64,000 bases of DNA from Ficedula albicollis (lineage: Eukaryota > Chordata > Aves > Passeriformes > Muscicapidae): assembly GCF_000247815.1 (NCBI RefSeq), contig NC_021680.1, positions 5,276,410 through 5,340,409 on the forward strand, in the 5' to 3' direction. The notes under the pieces were generated by a model that was not told the origin of the DNA, did no database searches, and saw only the letters and a list, made by a program, of their open reading frames with translations. Below, piece after piece: positions 11,366 through 36,245 of the stretch (position 1 is its first letter; each line of letters begins with the position of its first letter). Position numbers and translations under genes: made by a program.

Positions 11366-12698
11366 TCTAGGCAGATAATTTAAATGCAGTTTTGCAGTGT
11401 CATTCAGCAATAATTCTGAGTCTTACAGCAGAGTTAGAGACTTGCCTTTCCAGCAACATTTCACCAGCAGCTGAATAAAGCAAGAACACGACCATTGGAT
11501 AGCTGAGGGATATTTTCCACACAACAAATATTCCCTACGAAAACAAACTGGTCTAGTTCTTGCAAAATAAATGAAGCCTTTTGAGGCCACTGGGGTTTAT
11601 GCAGTTTGTGCCAGCTAAACAGAGACTGTCCAAACTCAACTGTGCAGAGTTGTGCCGTGGTGATGAGAAACCTTCAGAACCTTGACTTTGCTTTGGGCAC
11701 TTGTGGTGTTGTCAGGACAGAACCCTTGACACCAAGCTCAGGCATTCCCATCCCCCTCAGCTGTGCCAGATATTTCACTGGAATACGTTCCCTATATCAT
11801 TTATCAGCAGCTTGAAATAGGTTTAAAGCAGCCCAGACACTGCAGTTCACAGCTTTTTACCAAGGTAACACTTTCTGTGATGGTTTCATAAAGTAAATCA
11901 AAACTGGTGCTCCCAAATGCCCTCTGGCTTTTAGGAATAACATATATTTGAAAAAAAATGGCACTTCTTTTGTGTTTCTAATGAACCTCAAGCAACTGGA
12001 TTGAGTAAATAAAAGTATTATGGAATTAGAATTACAAGGTTTTTCACTCATTTGCATCTGTATTGTTTTCAGCTGCATGTTTGCAAGTCACATTTGGGGA
12101 ACAATGCCAATACTGCAATAGCCTGAAAAACATTTTTGGCTCAAACTCAGTGTGTAAAAATCTATGTATACTCAATTTTCTCTTACAGAACCCAGTAATA
12201 TAGCAACAGAAAAAAATGGAGAAATATTTGAAAACCCATTAGCAAGGCTTCTTACATGGGTATCTTATGGCACATCATTCCACAACCCTTTACATTGAAA
12301 ATAAAATATTCAAACATAAAAGCAGAACTGTTGGATGCCCGTTGCTCACTGTTAATTTGCATAATGCATCATGATTGCACAAACACCTGTGCTAAATATC
12401 TTTGTGCTGGCAATACCTGAGAGCATGTACAGTGTTCAATTCCACTCAAAACATCTAATTCTTTACCATTCAAAACATTCTCCATTGTTTTTCACCTCTG
12501 CTTTTCAAGGCTGACAGAATTTCTTTCTGCTTATATGCAAGGGTAAACACAGAGCTTTTTTGATACCATTTACATATATCAGACATTGAATAGTTTAATC
12601 AGCACATCTATAATTAACTCAGCTGCAAAAAATGCCAAAGACAAGAAAATCTTGATTATCTTAATCCATTCCTACTTTTGAGCTGTGTTTCAAGAATG
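11366..12698. other. Intergenic, octamer-type motif only
   Basis: No gene or repeat identified. ATTTGCAT at 12355-12362 is a perfect POU octamer in reverse orientation, followed closely by AATGCATCATG. Chance occurrence is likely in AT-rich DNA. Confidence 0.5.
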
Positions 12699-12850
12699 TT
12701 GCTGCTGTAAATCTCATGAACAGCTTTATTGGCTGCAACTGCTTGAATTCTAAGAAGATTTTGTCACAGCTGGTTTGCTGCTGTAACTCTCATGAACAGC
12801 TTTACTGGCTGCAACTACTTGAATTCTAAGAAGATTTTGTCACAGCTGGG
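12699..12850. repeat. 76-bp tandem duplication
   Basis: Units 12699-12774 and 12775-12850 begin TTGCTGCTGTAA and end TTTGTCACAGCTGG, with about three mismatches. 12851-13163 downstream is unremarkable apart from an A18 stretch near 13075. Confidence 0.9.
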
Positions 12851-13163
12851 TGTGACTGGGTTCCCCAGTGCTGTCACTTCAGCAAACCCTGACCAGCTTG
12901 CTGGGAGCTTCCCTGCAGCACAACCACATATCCAGTGCTGCCTTTCATTGGAAATGGGTGTTGACCCATCTAAAAGTTCACCCTGGGAGTAAAACTCATC
13001 ATGCAAGTTTTTGGGGCAGAAGTATTAAACTTTAGTGTTCTCCACTCTGTACCTCTAGAGTATTCTGCCCCCTTTAAAAAAAAAAAAAAAAATCACAGCA
13101 CCTGCTTTTGCCTGCTGAATTTTGACATAATTTGTACTCTAAACTTTATCTATATTAAGCATT

Positions 13164-13297
13164 CACAGGGTGGAAAAAGACTATGCCAAGACAAGCAACC
13201 TGGGACAGTGGGAGATGTCCCTGCCCAAGGCAGAGGAACCAGAGAAACCCCTTCCAACACAAACCCCTCTGGAATTCTGTGAATTCAGTGATTCTGT
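13164..13297 (+). mobile_element. CR1 LINE 3' end, sense (diverged)
   Basis: Shows the CR1 tail signature in decayed form: GAGATGTCCCTGCCCAAGGC, AACCCCTTCCAACACAAACC, then GAATTCAGTGATTCTG in place of the terminal ATGATTCTATG repeats. Confidence 0.75.
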
Positions 13298-15580
13298 CAT
13301 GACTGTATTTCTTATAGTTTGTACACGATTTAGTTTATAGGCCACAAGTTCTTATTTTCAAAGTCCTTTCCCGATTCCACCAAGCTGGGATGGAAGCAGG
13401 TGGTGCTTACTACACTGAATAACATCTTGCCCTTAGAAGAGGGTTTAATAGTTGTAACTATTTTAAATCAGCTTAGAATCTTTAGTATCTGACTGAAGTC
13501 CTGTAGCAAGTGATTCCTCAGTGACATTTCATTGATTATAGGGAATCAAACACTGAAAAACACACTAGTTAAGAGAAGTAAGTCCATTACCTTCTATTCA
13601 TGGGATAACAATATATAGTGAAAATTCTCTCAGGAAGTGGACTTTCATGATCCTTGTGAGTCTCTTGCAACTTGAGACAGTCTTTGATTCTGTGTTTCTG
13701 TGTCTTTCAGCAAAACGGATATGAAAAGGACAGAGTTTGCACCTTCTTTACAGGGTGAATTATATCACTGGATGGAAAGATCTCTTTTTTTCTACTTTTT
13801 TTCCTTGTAGAGTTCATTTCACTTGATTAAGGAGTTCAGGGAAGATTTTCAAAATACCTAGATGGCCAAAAGGAAGTTATATTGGCTGAATAATTGAATA
13901 TTGATGCTTCTGAATATCTAATTTTTTTTTATTATAAATGACACTTTAATCAAGAAAAAATACCTGGTAAGAAAGTATAAACATAACGAGATTTAATCTA
14001 GACCATTAATCCCAGAGCAAGCAGTTAGGTAGCATTAAAACATCTCATCATAAGGCATTTGATTCTGTTACCATGAGCAGCAGCACTACAGGGAAATCAG
14101 CAAAAATGACTTCTAGAACCGATGAAAAAAATTCAAAGATAAAAGTATGCTCACTAATGAGATGAATGAATTAATTCAAACTGTATAATCAATGAGGTGA
14201 CACTTGCCTCTCTCCTCTCTGTTATGTGATATGGCAAACTCAGCACTTGGGGGAATTTGGATTGAAGTGCAGGAGGAAAACAGATTCAGTGTGTAAGTGC
14301 ACTCGTGCCACATCCACAAACTGTGATTTCATAGTGAAGGCACTTTCAAAATCGTGGAAAAGAATCTTTTGCGTTTCCTGCTCTTTTAGTAACACCAGTT
14401 CTTCTGGATAGAAAATAATCACAGATCAAGAAGTGAAGTTCTGGAAGGATTTTAACTATAAAGCTCTGCCTGACAGAGGATCCCTCCACATGATGCTGTT
14501 CAGTCTTTTGCCATGATTCAGTGATTCCAGAATTTCACACAAAAGATTCAGACACCACAACAGAGTTTGTTAAAACCAGATAAACCAGATAACCTCCTTT
14601 TGTTTCCTAATTGTGCAATAGGTTTAGTTTTGAGCCACACTTTGGATTTTAATGGCCTTATTTTTATCATATCCTGGATTCAATTTACTAGCTAAGGGCT
14701 AGTAAAAGCAAATACTAAATGCCTATTGTGAAACTCTGACTTCCTAGTTGGTTTGTGTCAGCCTTGTGAAAATCCCTCATAAACGGGCAGCAAGAGTCCC
14801 TGTTAAGATTTATCTCATAAACTGTAGAGAAAACCTGCTGATAACACTGAAACTCTCAAAGAGGCCCAGTAAGAACTCTAAAAACTACATTTTAACATGA
14901 CAGAAACTTCTTTTTACTATGTCCAGGCATAAAAAAAAAAAAAAAAGAAAAACTAAGGAACAAAAAAGCCCAACAGAACAAACCTCTCCTCCTAAAAGAC
15001 AACACAACTAAAAATAAAATTAAGTTCACAAATGTTTTTTTAAAGTGATTTTTTATTTGTCTCCCCTCAGAAATAGAAATCTCTATTAATCTTTAGAGAC
15101 CTGTTGCCTTTTACATGAAGGTTTCAGTTAATTGCCAGCATTAGTTAAAGAGGAGAAACTTTCCAGAAGATGAATGTGTGTGTTATTTCAGCTTATTTTG
15201 AAAATCTAGGGTTCCATGAGAAAAAAAAAAAAACTCTCAAAAGTACCATTCCTTTGAGACTGTGCTGGCTTATTCATCAAGGAGACAGAAAGGCAATATC
15301 ATAAAATACCATGCAGGAATGAAGATTGGGCTTTGACACTGAGATTTATTATTACAGTAACAGAATTGGAGGGTTTTTCTTATCTGTACCCAGCACATCA
15401 ACTGTCAGTGGATGAATAAGGAAGCCCCAGTTCAGGAGCTGGATGAGCAGTGAGCAGAGACCCTTTGCTTTTAGTACAGCATGATGAAAACACAATTTGG
15501 GATACTCACAGGTCACAAAAACCATGTGTGACTCCCATCTGGTCATTCCTTACCACCAGGAATCACATAAATATATCAGC
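13298..15580. other. Intergenic, no feature found
   Basis: AT-rich, with several A- or T-runs of 9-16 bases (13920, 14933, 15220). No protein frame above 64 codons and nothing recognisable on either strand. Confidence 0.6.
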
Positions 15581-15583
15581 ATA

Positions 15584-15647
<64 letters not shown>
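15581..15647. repeat. (TA)n(TG)n compound microsatellite
   Basis: ATATATATGTG followed by a TA tract and 14-16 uninterrupted TG units. The TA tract may form a cruciform and the TG tract Z-DNA. 15648-16248 after it contains no recognised feature. Confidence 0.95.
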
Positions 15648-16248
15648 AATTAAAATATGTATATACATTCATACATTACAAATAGACCCTGGCTATTAAA
15701 GAGCAAATTCCTTGCTTTGCTATAGTTTTAGATGAGATGTGAAAAGCCTACATGGAAAAGCATTGCAGTTCTAATGACTGGAAAGAGTGGCTGAGCTATC
15801 ACAGATTTATCACATAAAGCAGCAGCAGTAGTTGTGGCCTGTGATAAAAAATCATATGGCAGAGTAAGATTCTATTTTCTTTTATATTAAGTGTTTTCAG
15901 GTGGAGTATTTATGTCTTGGGCTTAGTATTGGAAGCATGATGGAGTGAAAAGAAATGGTAGAAAATCTAAGCTTAAGGGTAATTGTTTTAAGGAGAACTC
16001 ATACCTCCTTAGTTTTATTTCATTGTTTATCAGCATAGTTTGAGGTTGCACATTGGTTGTCCCAAATACCTGAGGATATGGTGGAAGAATTTTGTCAGCC
16101 AGTTTCTGAAGGAATAAATAAACAAAGCTGATCCTGCATGGTGGTAATTCCTGGGTTGGCATCCCCAGCATCAGGAGAAATTTTATATGCTCAGATTTTT
16201 TTAACAATTGAATTCATTAAACTCAGCAGTCCTCCCCAAACTTAGAAG

Positions 16249-16530
16249 ATCCCAGAATCAATCAGAGGTTGGTTGAGAAAGTCCTCCCAGACCAAAGAGT
16301 CCAACCTCTGCCCGATGCCCACCGTGTCACCAGCCCAGAGCTCTGAGTGCCACGTCCAGCCCTTCCTTGGGCACCTCCAGGGATGGGGACTCCAACACCT
16401 CCCTGGGCCTGACCACCCTTTTCCAGGAAGAAATTCCTCCTGGTGTCCAACCTGAGCAGCCCCTGGCACAGCTTGAGGCCATTTCCCCTTGTCCTGTCCC
16501 TGTTCCCTGGCAGCAGAGCCTAACCCCAAC
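16249..16530 (-). mobile_element. CR1 LINE 3' fragment, antisense
   Basis: A good 280-bp match: CCAACCTCTGCCCGATGCCC, CACCTCCAGGGATGGGGACT, GGAAGAAATTCCTCCTGGTG, CTGGCACAGCTTGAGGCCAT and CCCCTTGTCCTGTCCCTG. The overlapping open frames of 62-149 codons on both strands are passengers of this GC-rich fragment. Confidence 0.92.
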
Positions 16531-16787
16531 CCATTTCAGGTTCATATGGGGAACAGAAAGGGCCTTCATGGCAGGAGGCCTCATGCCAAAGTGCCCATTC
16601 CAGATGTTCTTCGTGGTAAAGAACATGTAAACATAATTTTTAAGAATTTCAGCACTATAATAAAATATTTCAAAGCATCCCTGTTTCTGACTATTGTTTT
16701 TCTTGTGCCAGTCTTCTGCTGGGATCTGCTGGGGCATTTGCCTGCTCCATGAAGAATCAGGAGCCCCTGTGGGCACCTAGTATATTC

Positions 16788-17036
16788 AAAATCATGGAAA
16801 CTCACAATGGTTTGAGTTGGAAGGGACTTTAAAGTCCACTCAGTGCCACCCCCTGCCGTGGGCAGGGACACCTTCCACTGTCCCAGGTTGCTCCAAGTCC
16901 TGTCCAACCCAACCTTGGGCACTTCCAGGGATCCAGGGGCAGCCACAGCTTCTCTGGGCACCCTGTGCCAGGGCCTGCCCACCCTCACAGGGAACAATTC
17001 CTTCCCAATATCCCATCTGACCCTGCCCTCTGGAAG
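16788..17036 (-). mobile_element. CR1 LINE 3' fragment, antisense
   Basis: Runs from AATGGTTTGAGTTGGAAGGG through CAGGGACACCTTCCACTGTC and GCAGCCACAGCTTCTCTGGG to CAATTCCTTCCCAATATCCC. It is a separate insertion from 16249-16530: both retain the same 3' region, so two elements lie about 260 bp apart in the same orientation. Confidence 0.93.
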
Positions 17037-18423
17037 TAATGATATCCACAATTTCTCAGTTTTGACTTTTTATAGGACTACAAAGGCTATTTTTGCCAAG
17101 GAATATTTTTCCACCTGTCAGACTCAAGAAAGAGGGATTTGAGTTGGAGGCCATCCTGACCCACGTCTTCTCCGGGCATTTGCACTCTATCTCCTTTAAG
17201 AACTGCATGGAGTGTGGTGTGAATATTGACATTTATTCCAGTTTATTAAGTAACAGAGGACTGGGAAGCTTTGCATTTGTAGCTTTGTTGCATGCTGGAA
17301 TACAATGCCACATTCCAAGTCCAATTTTTAATATCCTTTATATCTCGTGGTAATTACAGCACATGTGCAGAGAGGCACCTTTCTCTTTTTATGCCTGTTT
17401 TAAAAACATAATTAATAATCAGATATAGTCAGCAATTTTATAGCAGGATCAGCTCTCTTCCCATTAAAAAAAACACAGGCTGCAAGAGTAGCTTGACTGC
17501 TACACTCAGACCAGAGGCACTGCTGACTTGAGGCACGTGGAAATGCTCTGCCAAAGCAAATACCACATTTTTAAGGTCTCTGCTACCAATTTGATGCAAA
17601 GCTTCACAAGGACAGGAAAAGCTGACAGCTAAGCCAGGCCTTCTACAGCCCATGGTGTGAAGGGTCCCTAATTATGTGTCAGTCCAGTGTCAGAGCTTGG
17701 GTTTCAGCAGGCTCATCCCCACAGAGGAAATGCAGCTCCCACGGGTCTGGTATCATTATGAATTTGTGATGCTGGTGCTGTTATGAGACTCACCACAGAG
17801 CAAAATCTGTGGAATTCCATGTCAGCATTAAATGAGATGTGTACATCTTACATGTGACTACATTGGAGAGAGGGGTATGGACAGAAAGAAACAATAAAGG
17901 GGAATCCTGAGAAAATAGATTATCATTATTCCTCTTTCAGGGACAATACCAGCTCTGTTTATCCCACATTGTGTGCTATCCACCACCACTGCCCCTCAAT
18001 ACGAACTACTCCAGGAAAGTGATATATAATTAAAAAAAAATACAACCAATTTGCAGCAGTTTTGTGGGATTTTTACATCCAGAAGATCTTTCAAGCATAG
18101 CTCAACCCAGAATTGTTCTGGTATCCTGCAGTGCAGGGCTGAGCTATCCTGCAAGATATTGCTGCCAAACTGGGTGTGCTGTGAAATCAAGGATTTAATT
18201 TGATTGATAGGATGCAATCTGGACCTGCAACAGCTTAACTGCCTTTGAATTTTAACAACTTCATGCCAAAATGTTCTTTCTTTTTTTTTTTTTTTAAAGA
18301 ATGATTAAGAGAAGGAATATGAGAGAGCATTGAAAGTGTTCATATTTAATTCATCTCCAGCAGGGGGGAACCACCAGATAAATTCAATCTGTGGCCTAAA
18401 ATTGATATAAAAGAAGTAATTGG
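17037..18423. other. Intergenic, no feature found
   Basis: Mixed-composition unique DNA with no recognised repeat, exon or RNA. The longest frame is about 86 codons. Confidence 0.6.
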
Positions 18424-18520
18424 AGAATCACAGAGAATGGTTGAGGTTGGAAGGGACCTTCAGAGTTCAGCTGGTCCAGCCCCCCACTCAAGCAGGGCCA
18501 TTAGAGACAGTTGCTCAGGA
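18424..18520 (-). mobile_element. CR1 LINE 3' end, antisense
   Basis: GAATCACAGAGAATGGTTGA, GGTTGGAAGGGACCTTCAGA and CTGGTCCAGCCCCCC are CR1 3'-terminal blocks. The piece is under 100 bp. Confidence 0.88.
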
Positions 18521-30424
<11,904 letters not shown>

Positions 30425-33255
30425 CCCCAGTAGGAAACTAATTCCTAATCAAGAGTGCAGGGTAGAAGCCCTTCATTGATCAGTACTCTACTGAGAAAAC
30501 AATTACTCCTCTCCCAAGCAAGGGGTCATTTCACATAACAAAGTGATGGGGAACAAATGCAGGGGAAGTAAAAGATGTAATTGGCAAATGGCTCCACTCT
30601 GGGAAATTGTTTAGAGCCATAAATGACTTTGGTAAAATAATTCACTGAGGTGGAACCAGAGAATGACAATGATAAAGGGTGACAGCATCTCACACACTTT
30701 GTCAAGTCCCTGCCACACTTGAACTCCTGGGTGAGGAGGATGCAGTGGTAAAAGCTCACAGGCAGAAACTAGGGCAGAAAATCTGGTATTATAAAATACA
30801 GGACTGAAATTCCCTCTGTGCTTTGGGACCACAAGGTGGGAGTTGGGCTATCAAAGCTCAGGTAAGGTCACTGTCTTCTAATCACTAAGCAAAACATACA
30901 TTAACTCTTTCCTGCCACGTGGGACTTGCTTTTAAACTTTTAAAATATTGGCTTAAAAAGAAAAAAATAGTTTTAAAATGTTTTTTTCCCCTGAGAAAGT
31001 ACAAAGTACATCTCTACAAGATTCTTTTCAATAGTGTCTGGTCTCTAAAATAATTTTTTAAAGAAGCAAAAAATTCTTAAAGAAGAGCATCAGCAGAATT
31101 AAAACCTCACTCACTCTCTCCAAAGCTTCTTAGTTTATTTATCTAATTTCTGAAAAATATTGACAGGCAATTTACAAGTGGAGGAATTTAAAACTTCAAC
31201 CACATGATGATATTCAGTGTCTAAGAATTTTCCTGTATGGGTTCTATGAAACATTAGCTGTGCTTAAGATTTTGGAGCCCAGCTACCTTATCTAAGCTGA
31301 GCTTTGCAGGGACAGCCATATCCCAAGAGACTGACTGGAAAATGGGACTGAAGTCCCTGTGAGCTTGATTTACTGCAATGATCTAAACACATTTTTAAAT
31401 TACAATGAGTAAAACACAATATAAAACAATACAAAAGCATATACAATTATTTTTCATAATTTTCTATATTCGGGTGACCTTTATTAGAAAACAAATACAA
31501 TTTGCTGTATTTTCTGTAGCTCCTCTCCCTAACTGAATTTACTGTGAAGTTCAGCTGTGAGGTAGATGCAAAAGACACAAATGTTATAAAGTGATCTTTC
31601 TGGTAACTGCATCTTCTCTGAACTTTGACTCCTAAATGATATGGAGAAATAACAAGCTGAAAAGAAGAAAACACCACAATTACATTTTCATTTGAGCATT
31701 TAGCCAGTTATTACAGATGGTCAGATGACTCCACTTCAGGCACAAATCTGATTTCCAGAAGAAGACTGATTATGATTCAATTAACCCTGAAATAGCCATA
31801 AGGCTTTCTCCCCCCCATCCTCCATAAATCAAAGCAAATATAGTAGATAATTATATTATTATCAACATACAATGGGAAAAAACAAAAACATTTGATGGCC
31901 AGAGTGGTGATTCATCCTGTGGACACCTTTAAACTATACTTTATATTATTATATATAATTTATCTATAATAGATGATGCAATATCTTATAATATGATGTA
32001 TATTTAATGTATAATTTCCATTATTAGTTTTGAGGAATAGCATTTAATCTTTCTGTGTCCAGTAAACTGAAATCCTGTAAAGAGCCAGAAAACGAATGTT
32101 CCATTTGTGATTTGACTAACAAAGAAATCCACCCCAAATGCAAATTTGCAAGAGCCTGACAAATAAGCCACTTCTGAAAAATATACTCTGGCTTAGAAGG
32201 CTTGTGCCTTTTCATTTGGCTCCAATTGAACTTCCCCCCCATTAAACAATAATCTTTATGGTGAACTGAATAAAGATAAAAAAAAAGAAAGATTCTGAAA
32301 AGAATGCATAAGTAATTTTGGTTGCCTAGCTGTGGCAATGAATTCCTGTTTGTTTAGCCACTGAAGGGTGAATGCAACCCTTTGAGCAAATGGGAATTCA
32401 TTATTCCAGTGACTGAGAAATGATCCACCTAAAGAACCTAATTGGTTCTACTACAGTGATTTCTTTCAAAGCAGTGTTTCCGGAAGAAACAACAAAAAGA
32501 AGACAGCTCTTTGACTAGCCCAGGCTCTGCAGGAGACATTTGCCTTCCTATGTTTCAGCTTTAAAAAGAAAGTGTCACACGTAGCCGGGACAAAGGAACA
32601 AAGAGCCAGTGTTTTAAAAGGTACAGAAATGGAGCAGGTCTTGCATGTCCTTCTTCAGCACTGAAGCTGAGTTTCAATAAATATTAGTGCTTGTCGTGAC
32701 ACTTGAACTGTCAGTAAGGAAAAAAAATGCTTTACTGACCATTTTCAACTGCTTCCCAGAGTGTTCATTGGTAGCCAAAAGCTGCTTGAATATTTTCCTA
32801 TGCAAATGAGAAGTAAATCATCATTATTTACCAGTGTTACAGAATAAGTGAATTAATATGCCCATTTCTGCCTAAGTAAATAGAACATTGTCATTTATTT
32901 TCAACCTAATCAATTAGAATATGCAAAAAGGAAACTCAGATACACAGGTAGATAAAGACAGTTCTCATTTACATCCCAAGAGTTACACTGCAAGAATAAC
33001 AACCATGAACTGATTGTTTGAAAGCAGAATCTTAAACAAGGGTTCTTCTGGAGCCACAAGGGGGGCAGAAAGGGATCTGTTTGTGGGGGGATATCTCTTG
33101 GCATTGGAATGAGCTGGCCCCACAGAGCAACAAATTTGCATTGGGACCAAAATCTGAGGGAAAACTTCCAGTCCTGTGCAGGCCTGAGAAGTGAACTAAT
33201 ACTATTTTTAGAATTGGAATGAATAATACAAAAAGGGTTAATGCGTTATTTCCTG
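30425..33255. other. Intergenic, no feature found
   Basis: AT-rich, with a strongly AT patch at 31930-32030 composed of TATA- and TAAT-like words. No coding signal, and the longest frame is about 104 codons without homology. Confidence 0.6.
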
Positions 33256-33512
33256 GAATCCCAGAATCACTGAAGCTGGAAAAGCCTTCCAGGACCATCA
33301 AGCCCGAGCTGTGCCTGATATCCACCTTGTCCCAGGCTCTGAGTGCCACATCCAGCCCTTCCTTGGACATTTCTGGGGTGGGGACTCCAAACCTCCTTGG
33401 ACAGCCCCTTCCAAGGCCTGGCCACCCTTTCCAGGAAGAAATTCCTCCTGATGTTCAACCTGAGCCTCCCCTGGCACAGCTTGAGTTTGTTTCCTCTTGT
33501 GCTGTCGATTTA
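33256..33512 (-). mobile_element. CR1 LINE 3' fragment, antisense
   Basis: GAATCCCAGAATCACTGAAG, GGAAAAGCCTTCCAGGACCA, CACATCCAGCCCTTCCTTGG, GGAAGAAATTCCTCCTGATG and CTGGCACAGCTTGAGTTTG. Same subfamily look as 16249-16530. The overlapping 112-codon frames on both strands are shadows. Confidence 0.92.
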
Positions 33513-34477
33513 CACACTGCTTTCAATGTGTGTCCAGTCCCCTGTCAATCAAATTGATATCAAATCCTGAGATTGATGCAGAGATCCCTCCATCCCTGCT
33601 TTCCAGTGGACATGTCAACACAGCTGCAACACCCCCGAGCAACAGGAATAATTTCTGGTTTTACAATCAGTGCTTCCATCAGGAAGACATCGGGGTGGGT
33701 GGCAGTCAGAAGAGACCATGTCAGTCAACGACAAAAAAAAAAATCTAAAAATTATATAGGAAGGCAGCACATTATATTCCCTGGTGCACACAAACACCTG
33801 CACAACACACCAAGCAAGGCCCTGAATATCTGGCCCAGTTTAGACCAGCAGCACAGTCACAGAACTCTGGACTGGGCCACTTATGTCCCACCTGCAAATG
33901 TGTCAGGCCCTGGCTGATGGCTCCATCATTTCTCACAGTGCTTACAGCCCGAGTACAAGCACCTGAACAGCTCCACTGGTCTCCAGCTCTGCTGATTCCA
34001 CCCCTCCAATGAGCTATTTTGTCCAATAATTCTGACTTTCTATATTAACTTGACAACACAAGCAAGTGATGGCTTTGCTCATCGCATAACTGACCAAACC
34101 TCTTTGATTGTCCCATATTTAAACCCAATTATTAATTGCTTCAGAGGTTTCTCCTACTCTGTGGTCTCCTCCCTGAGGCTGTTACAGAAAGTGCAAAATT
34201 TTTCCACTGTTGGGATGAGCTCTGAACCACAACAATTCAGTCAGCTGGAGATGGGCAGCTGTTATCAAGGTCTTGTCTAATGATATCTTGGCAGCAGCAG
34301 CTCTGCCTAATACTTCATCAACACTGAAACTTTTCAGTTTCCATCTGTTGCCTCAAAGTTGAACCAGGTGAAATGAGCAACTGCATGGACAGTGATTATA
34401 ATTTCCTTTAACTTTTATGGGCTGTGTTTTCAGGTAGCTCTGTACCAATCCAGTATTTCTGAGCAATTAGAATCAAT
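33513..34477. other. Intergenic, no feature found
   Basis: Higher GC than average around 33770-34010 but no recognised domain. Overlapping 84- and 114-codon frames on opposite strands are not credible genes. Confidence 0.55.
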
Positions 34478-34560
34478 CACAGAATCCCAGAATGGCTTGG
34501 GCTGGAGAGGGACATTAAAGATCATTTAGTTCCTGTCACCATGCAAGCTGGTCTGAGGCT
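34478..34560 (-). mobile_element. CR1 LINE 3' end, antisense
   Basis: CACAGAATCCCAGAATGGCT, TGGGCTGGAGAGGGACATTA and AAGATCATTTAGTTCC. Short and diverged. Confidence 0.82.
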
Positions 34561-35108
34561 GTCTCCCAGGGCTCAGCCAGCCTGGTGGCAAACAGGTCCT
34601 TGGGTAAATGGGGACTGGTTGGATTCAAACCTATAGAAGGGACCCTCAGCCAGCCCTGTCCAGGTTTAGATGCAGGCATACCACTGTCCAGGGATCTGGG
34701 TGGAGAGAGATCCCCATCTAAACCCGGGGAATTCAAATATCCTACAAAAAGAAGCACCAAAAAATAAAACACGCTGCTTGGTGAGGGCACTTGGTGAGTT
34801 CATGCCATCTTTGTCTCCACTAACAATCATTAACTTAATCAGTTCAGACCCTAATTATTTCTCTAGCAGAAGTTTAGAAGCACAGGCTGATACATCCGTG
34901 CTTCTCTGGCTTGTTTTACACTTGCATTTCTTTACACTCATTTGCACGGCTCTGAATTGCTGCTTTTGTCCTTACACAATGATTAAGTTACACCTCTGGG
35001 AGAAGCTGTGCTTCAGCAGGCAGGCGGATCTGGCCCTTTGGGAAAATAAGTTTGGCATTGAGCTAGACAAGAATTCCTTATCCTTTGTAAATCACATATT
35101 AGTAAAGC
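34561..35108. other. Intergenic, 171-codon open frame not supported
   Basis: A plus-strand frame at 34670-35185 (171 codons) is the longest non-artefactual frame outside repeats. Its translation shows no domain, it runs through AT-rich DNA and into a tandem duplication, and its start lacks context, so I do not call it a gene. An imperfect inverted repeat (GTTTAGATG near 34665 against CATCTAAAC near 34717) lies within it. Confidence 0.5.
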
Positions 35109-35284
35109 AAATTAACTACGGTTTTATTTGCATTGTATTTCCACAAGACATGGGGTATCTTCGCATTTTATTATTATCAGACTAGTTCTGGTGACAAAAT
35201 TAACTACGGTTTTATTTGCATTGTATCTCCACAAGACATGGGGTATCTTCACATTTTATTATTATCAGACTAGTTCTGGTGACT
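35109..35284. repeat. 88-bp tandem duplication
   Basis: Units 35109-35196 and 35197-35284 begin AAATTAACTACGGTTTTATT and end AGTTCTGGTGAC. Two mismatches (TATTTCC/TATCTCC and CTTCGC/CTTCAC). Confidence 0.94.
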
Positions 35285-35579
35285 CAGTGTAACAGGAAGC
35301 TTAATCCTTGGCATGAAGTCTGGAATTTCCAGGCTTTGGAAATATGTTTGGTGTTGGAAGCAGGAGTCTGATCTTACACCTAGTTTTAGATTCTGTTGCA
35401 TAAATTTAAACAGTAATTTAAATAGTAACTTAAGCAGTTTCCCTTCAGAGTCCTGATGACCACGAATACCTCAAAATTTCCAAGCATGTTTGAGCTCCCC
35501 ACACAACAGGAGCCCCATAAACACGAACTACAATTTATAATTCACTCTTCTTTACTCTGCATAATAAATGTTTCACCAA

Positions 35580-35960
35580 CCTGATGCTGGCTCACACTCA
35601 TCCAGCATTTAATTGGCAGACAAAGCAAAATCCCAGCAGCAATTCATTAGGTGTAACAGCGGCTGCTGATGGCACAGTCCCTTTTGTGGGAGCTAAATTG
35701 GAGTAAACAATCCAGCCCAAGTCCCTCCTGGACCCTGCATTAGCAGGGAGAGGCTGAGTATCAGCTGTCCATCACACAAACCCAGGCAGCTGGGCACAAT
35801 TAGGCTTTCAAACAAACTGCAGTGAAATCACATTGCAGTGCAAACACATTATGCAGTCATTAGCACACTTGCTCCACCAAAATGTAATAAAGCAGCTCTG
35901 ATTAGCAGGCTCTGATGCATTAAAAATCCTTTTATTTAATACTCTTTCACAGAGTGATGA
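35580..35960. promoter_or_regulatory. Candidate conserved non-coding element
   Basis: A stretch rich in homeodomain-type words (GCAATTCATTAGG, GCACAATTAGGC, CAGTCATTAGCAC, TTTTATTTAAT). It has more even complexity than its surroundings, no open frame and no repeat. The texture resembles vertebrate developmental enhancers, but this is impression only, without any alignment. Confidence 0.2.
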
Positions 35961-36181
35961 GCCATTGTGCAAAGGAAATCACAGAACAACACATTCAGTT
36001 TAGCATGGGATTGGGAGCAAGGGCTGTGCATCAAGTGAGTCTCCAAAAAGTGTATCCAACTGTTATTGACCACTTTAGACACTCAAAAGAAAGCATTTTT
36101 CCAAAGGACTGAGATCCTGAGGAGATCAGGTGAAACTCTCTAATTGGTTTTGCTCAATAAACATAAGAGATGATTTCTGTT

Positions 36182-36245
36182 TTTGCAGATTTTCATTTAC
36201 AAACGTCTTTACATTTGCAGATTTTCATTTACAAACGTTTTGTGT
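36182..36245. repeat. 32-bp tandem duplication
   Basis: TTTGCAGATTTTCATTTACA occurs at 36182 and again at 36214, each followed by AACGT. The small frame at 36170-36364 spans it and is not supported. Confidence 0.9.

Noticed and set aside
16327..17051. 149- and 156-codon minus-strand frames
   Set aside because: They lie across the two CR1 3' fragments and do not match the CR1 reverse transcriptase.
34670..35185. 171-codon plus-strand frame
   Set aside because: No domain, no start or splice context, and it runs into an 88-bp tandem duplication. Length is possible by chance in 64 kb.
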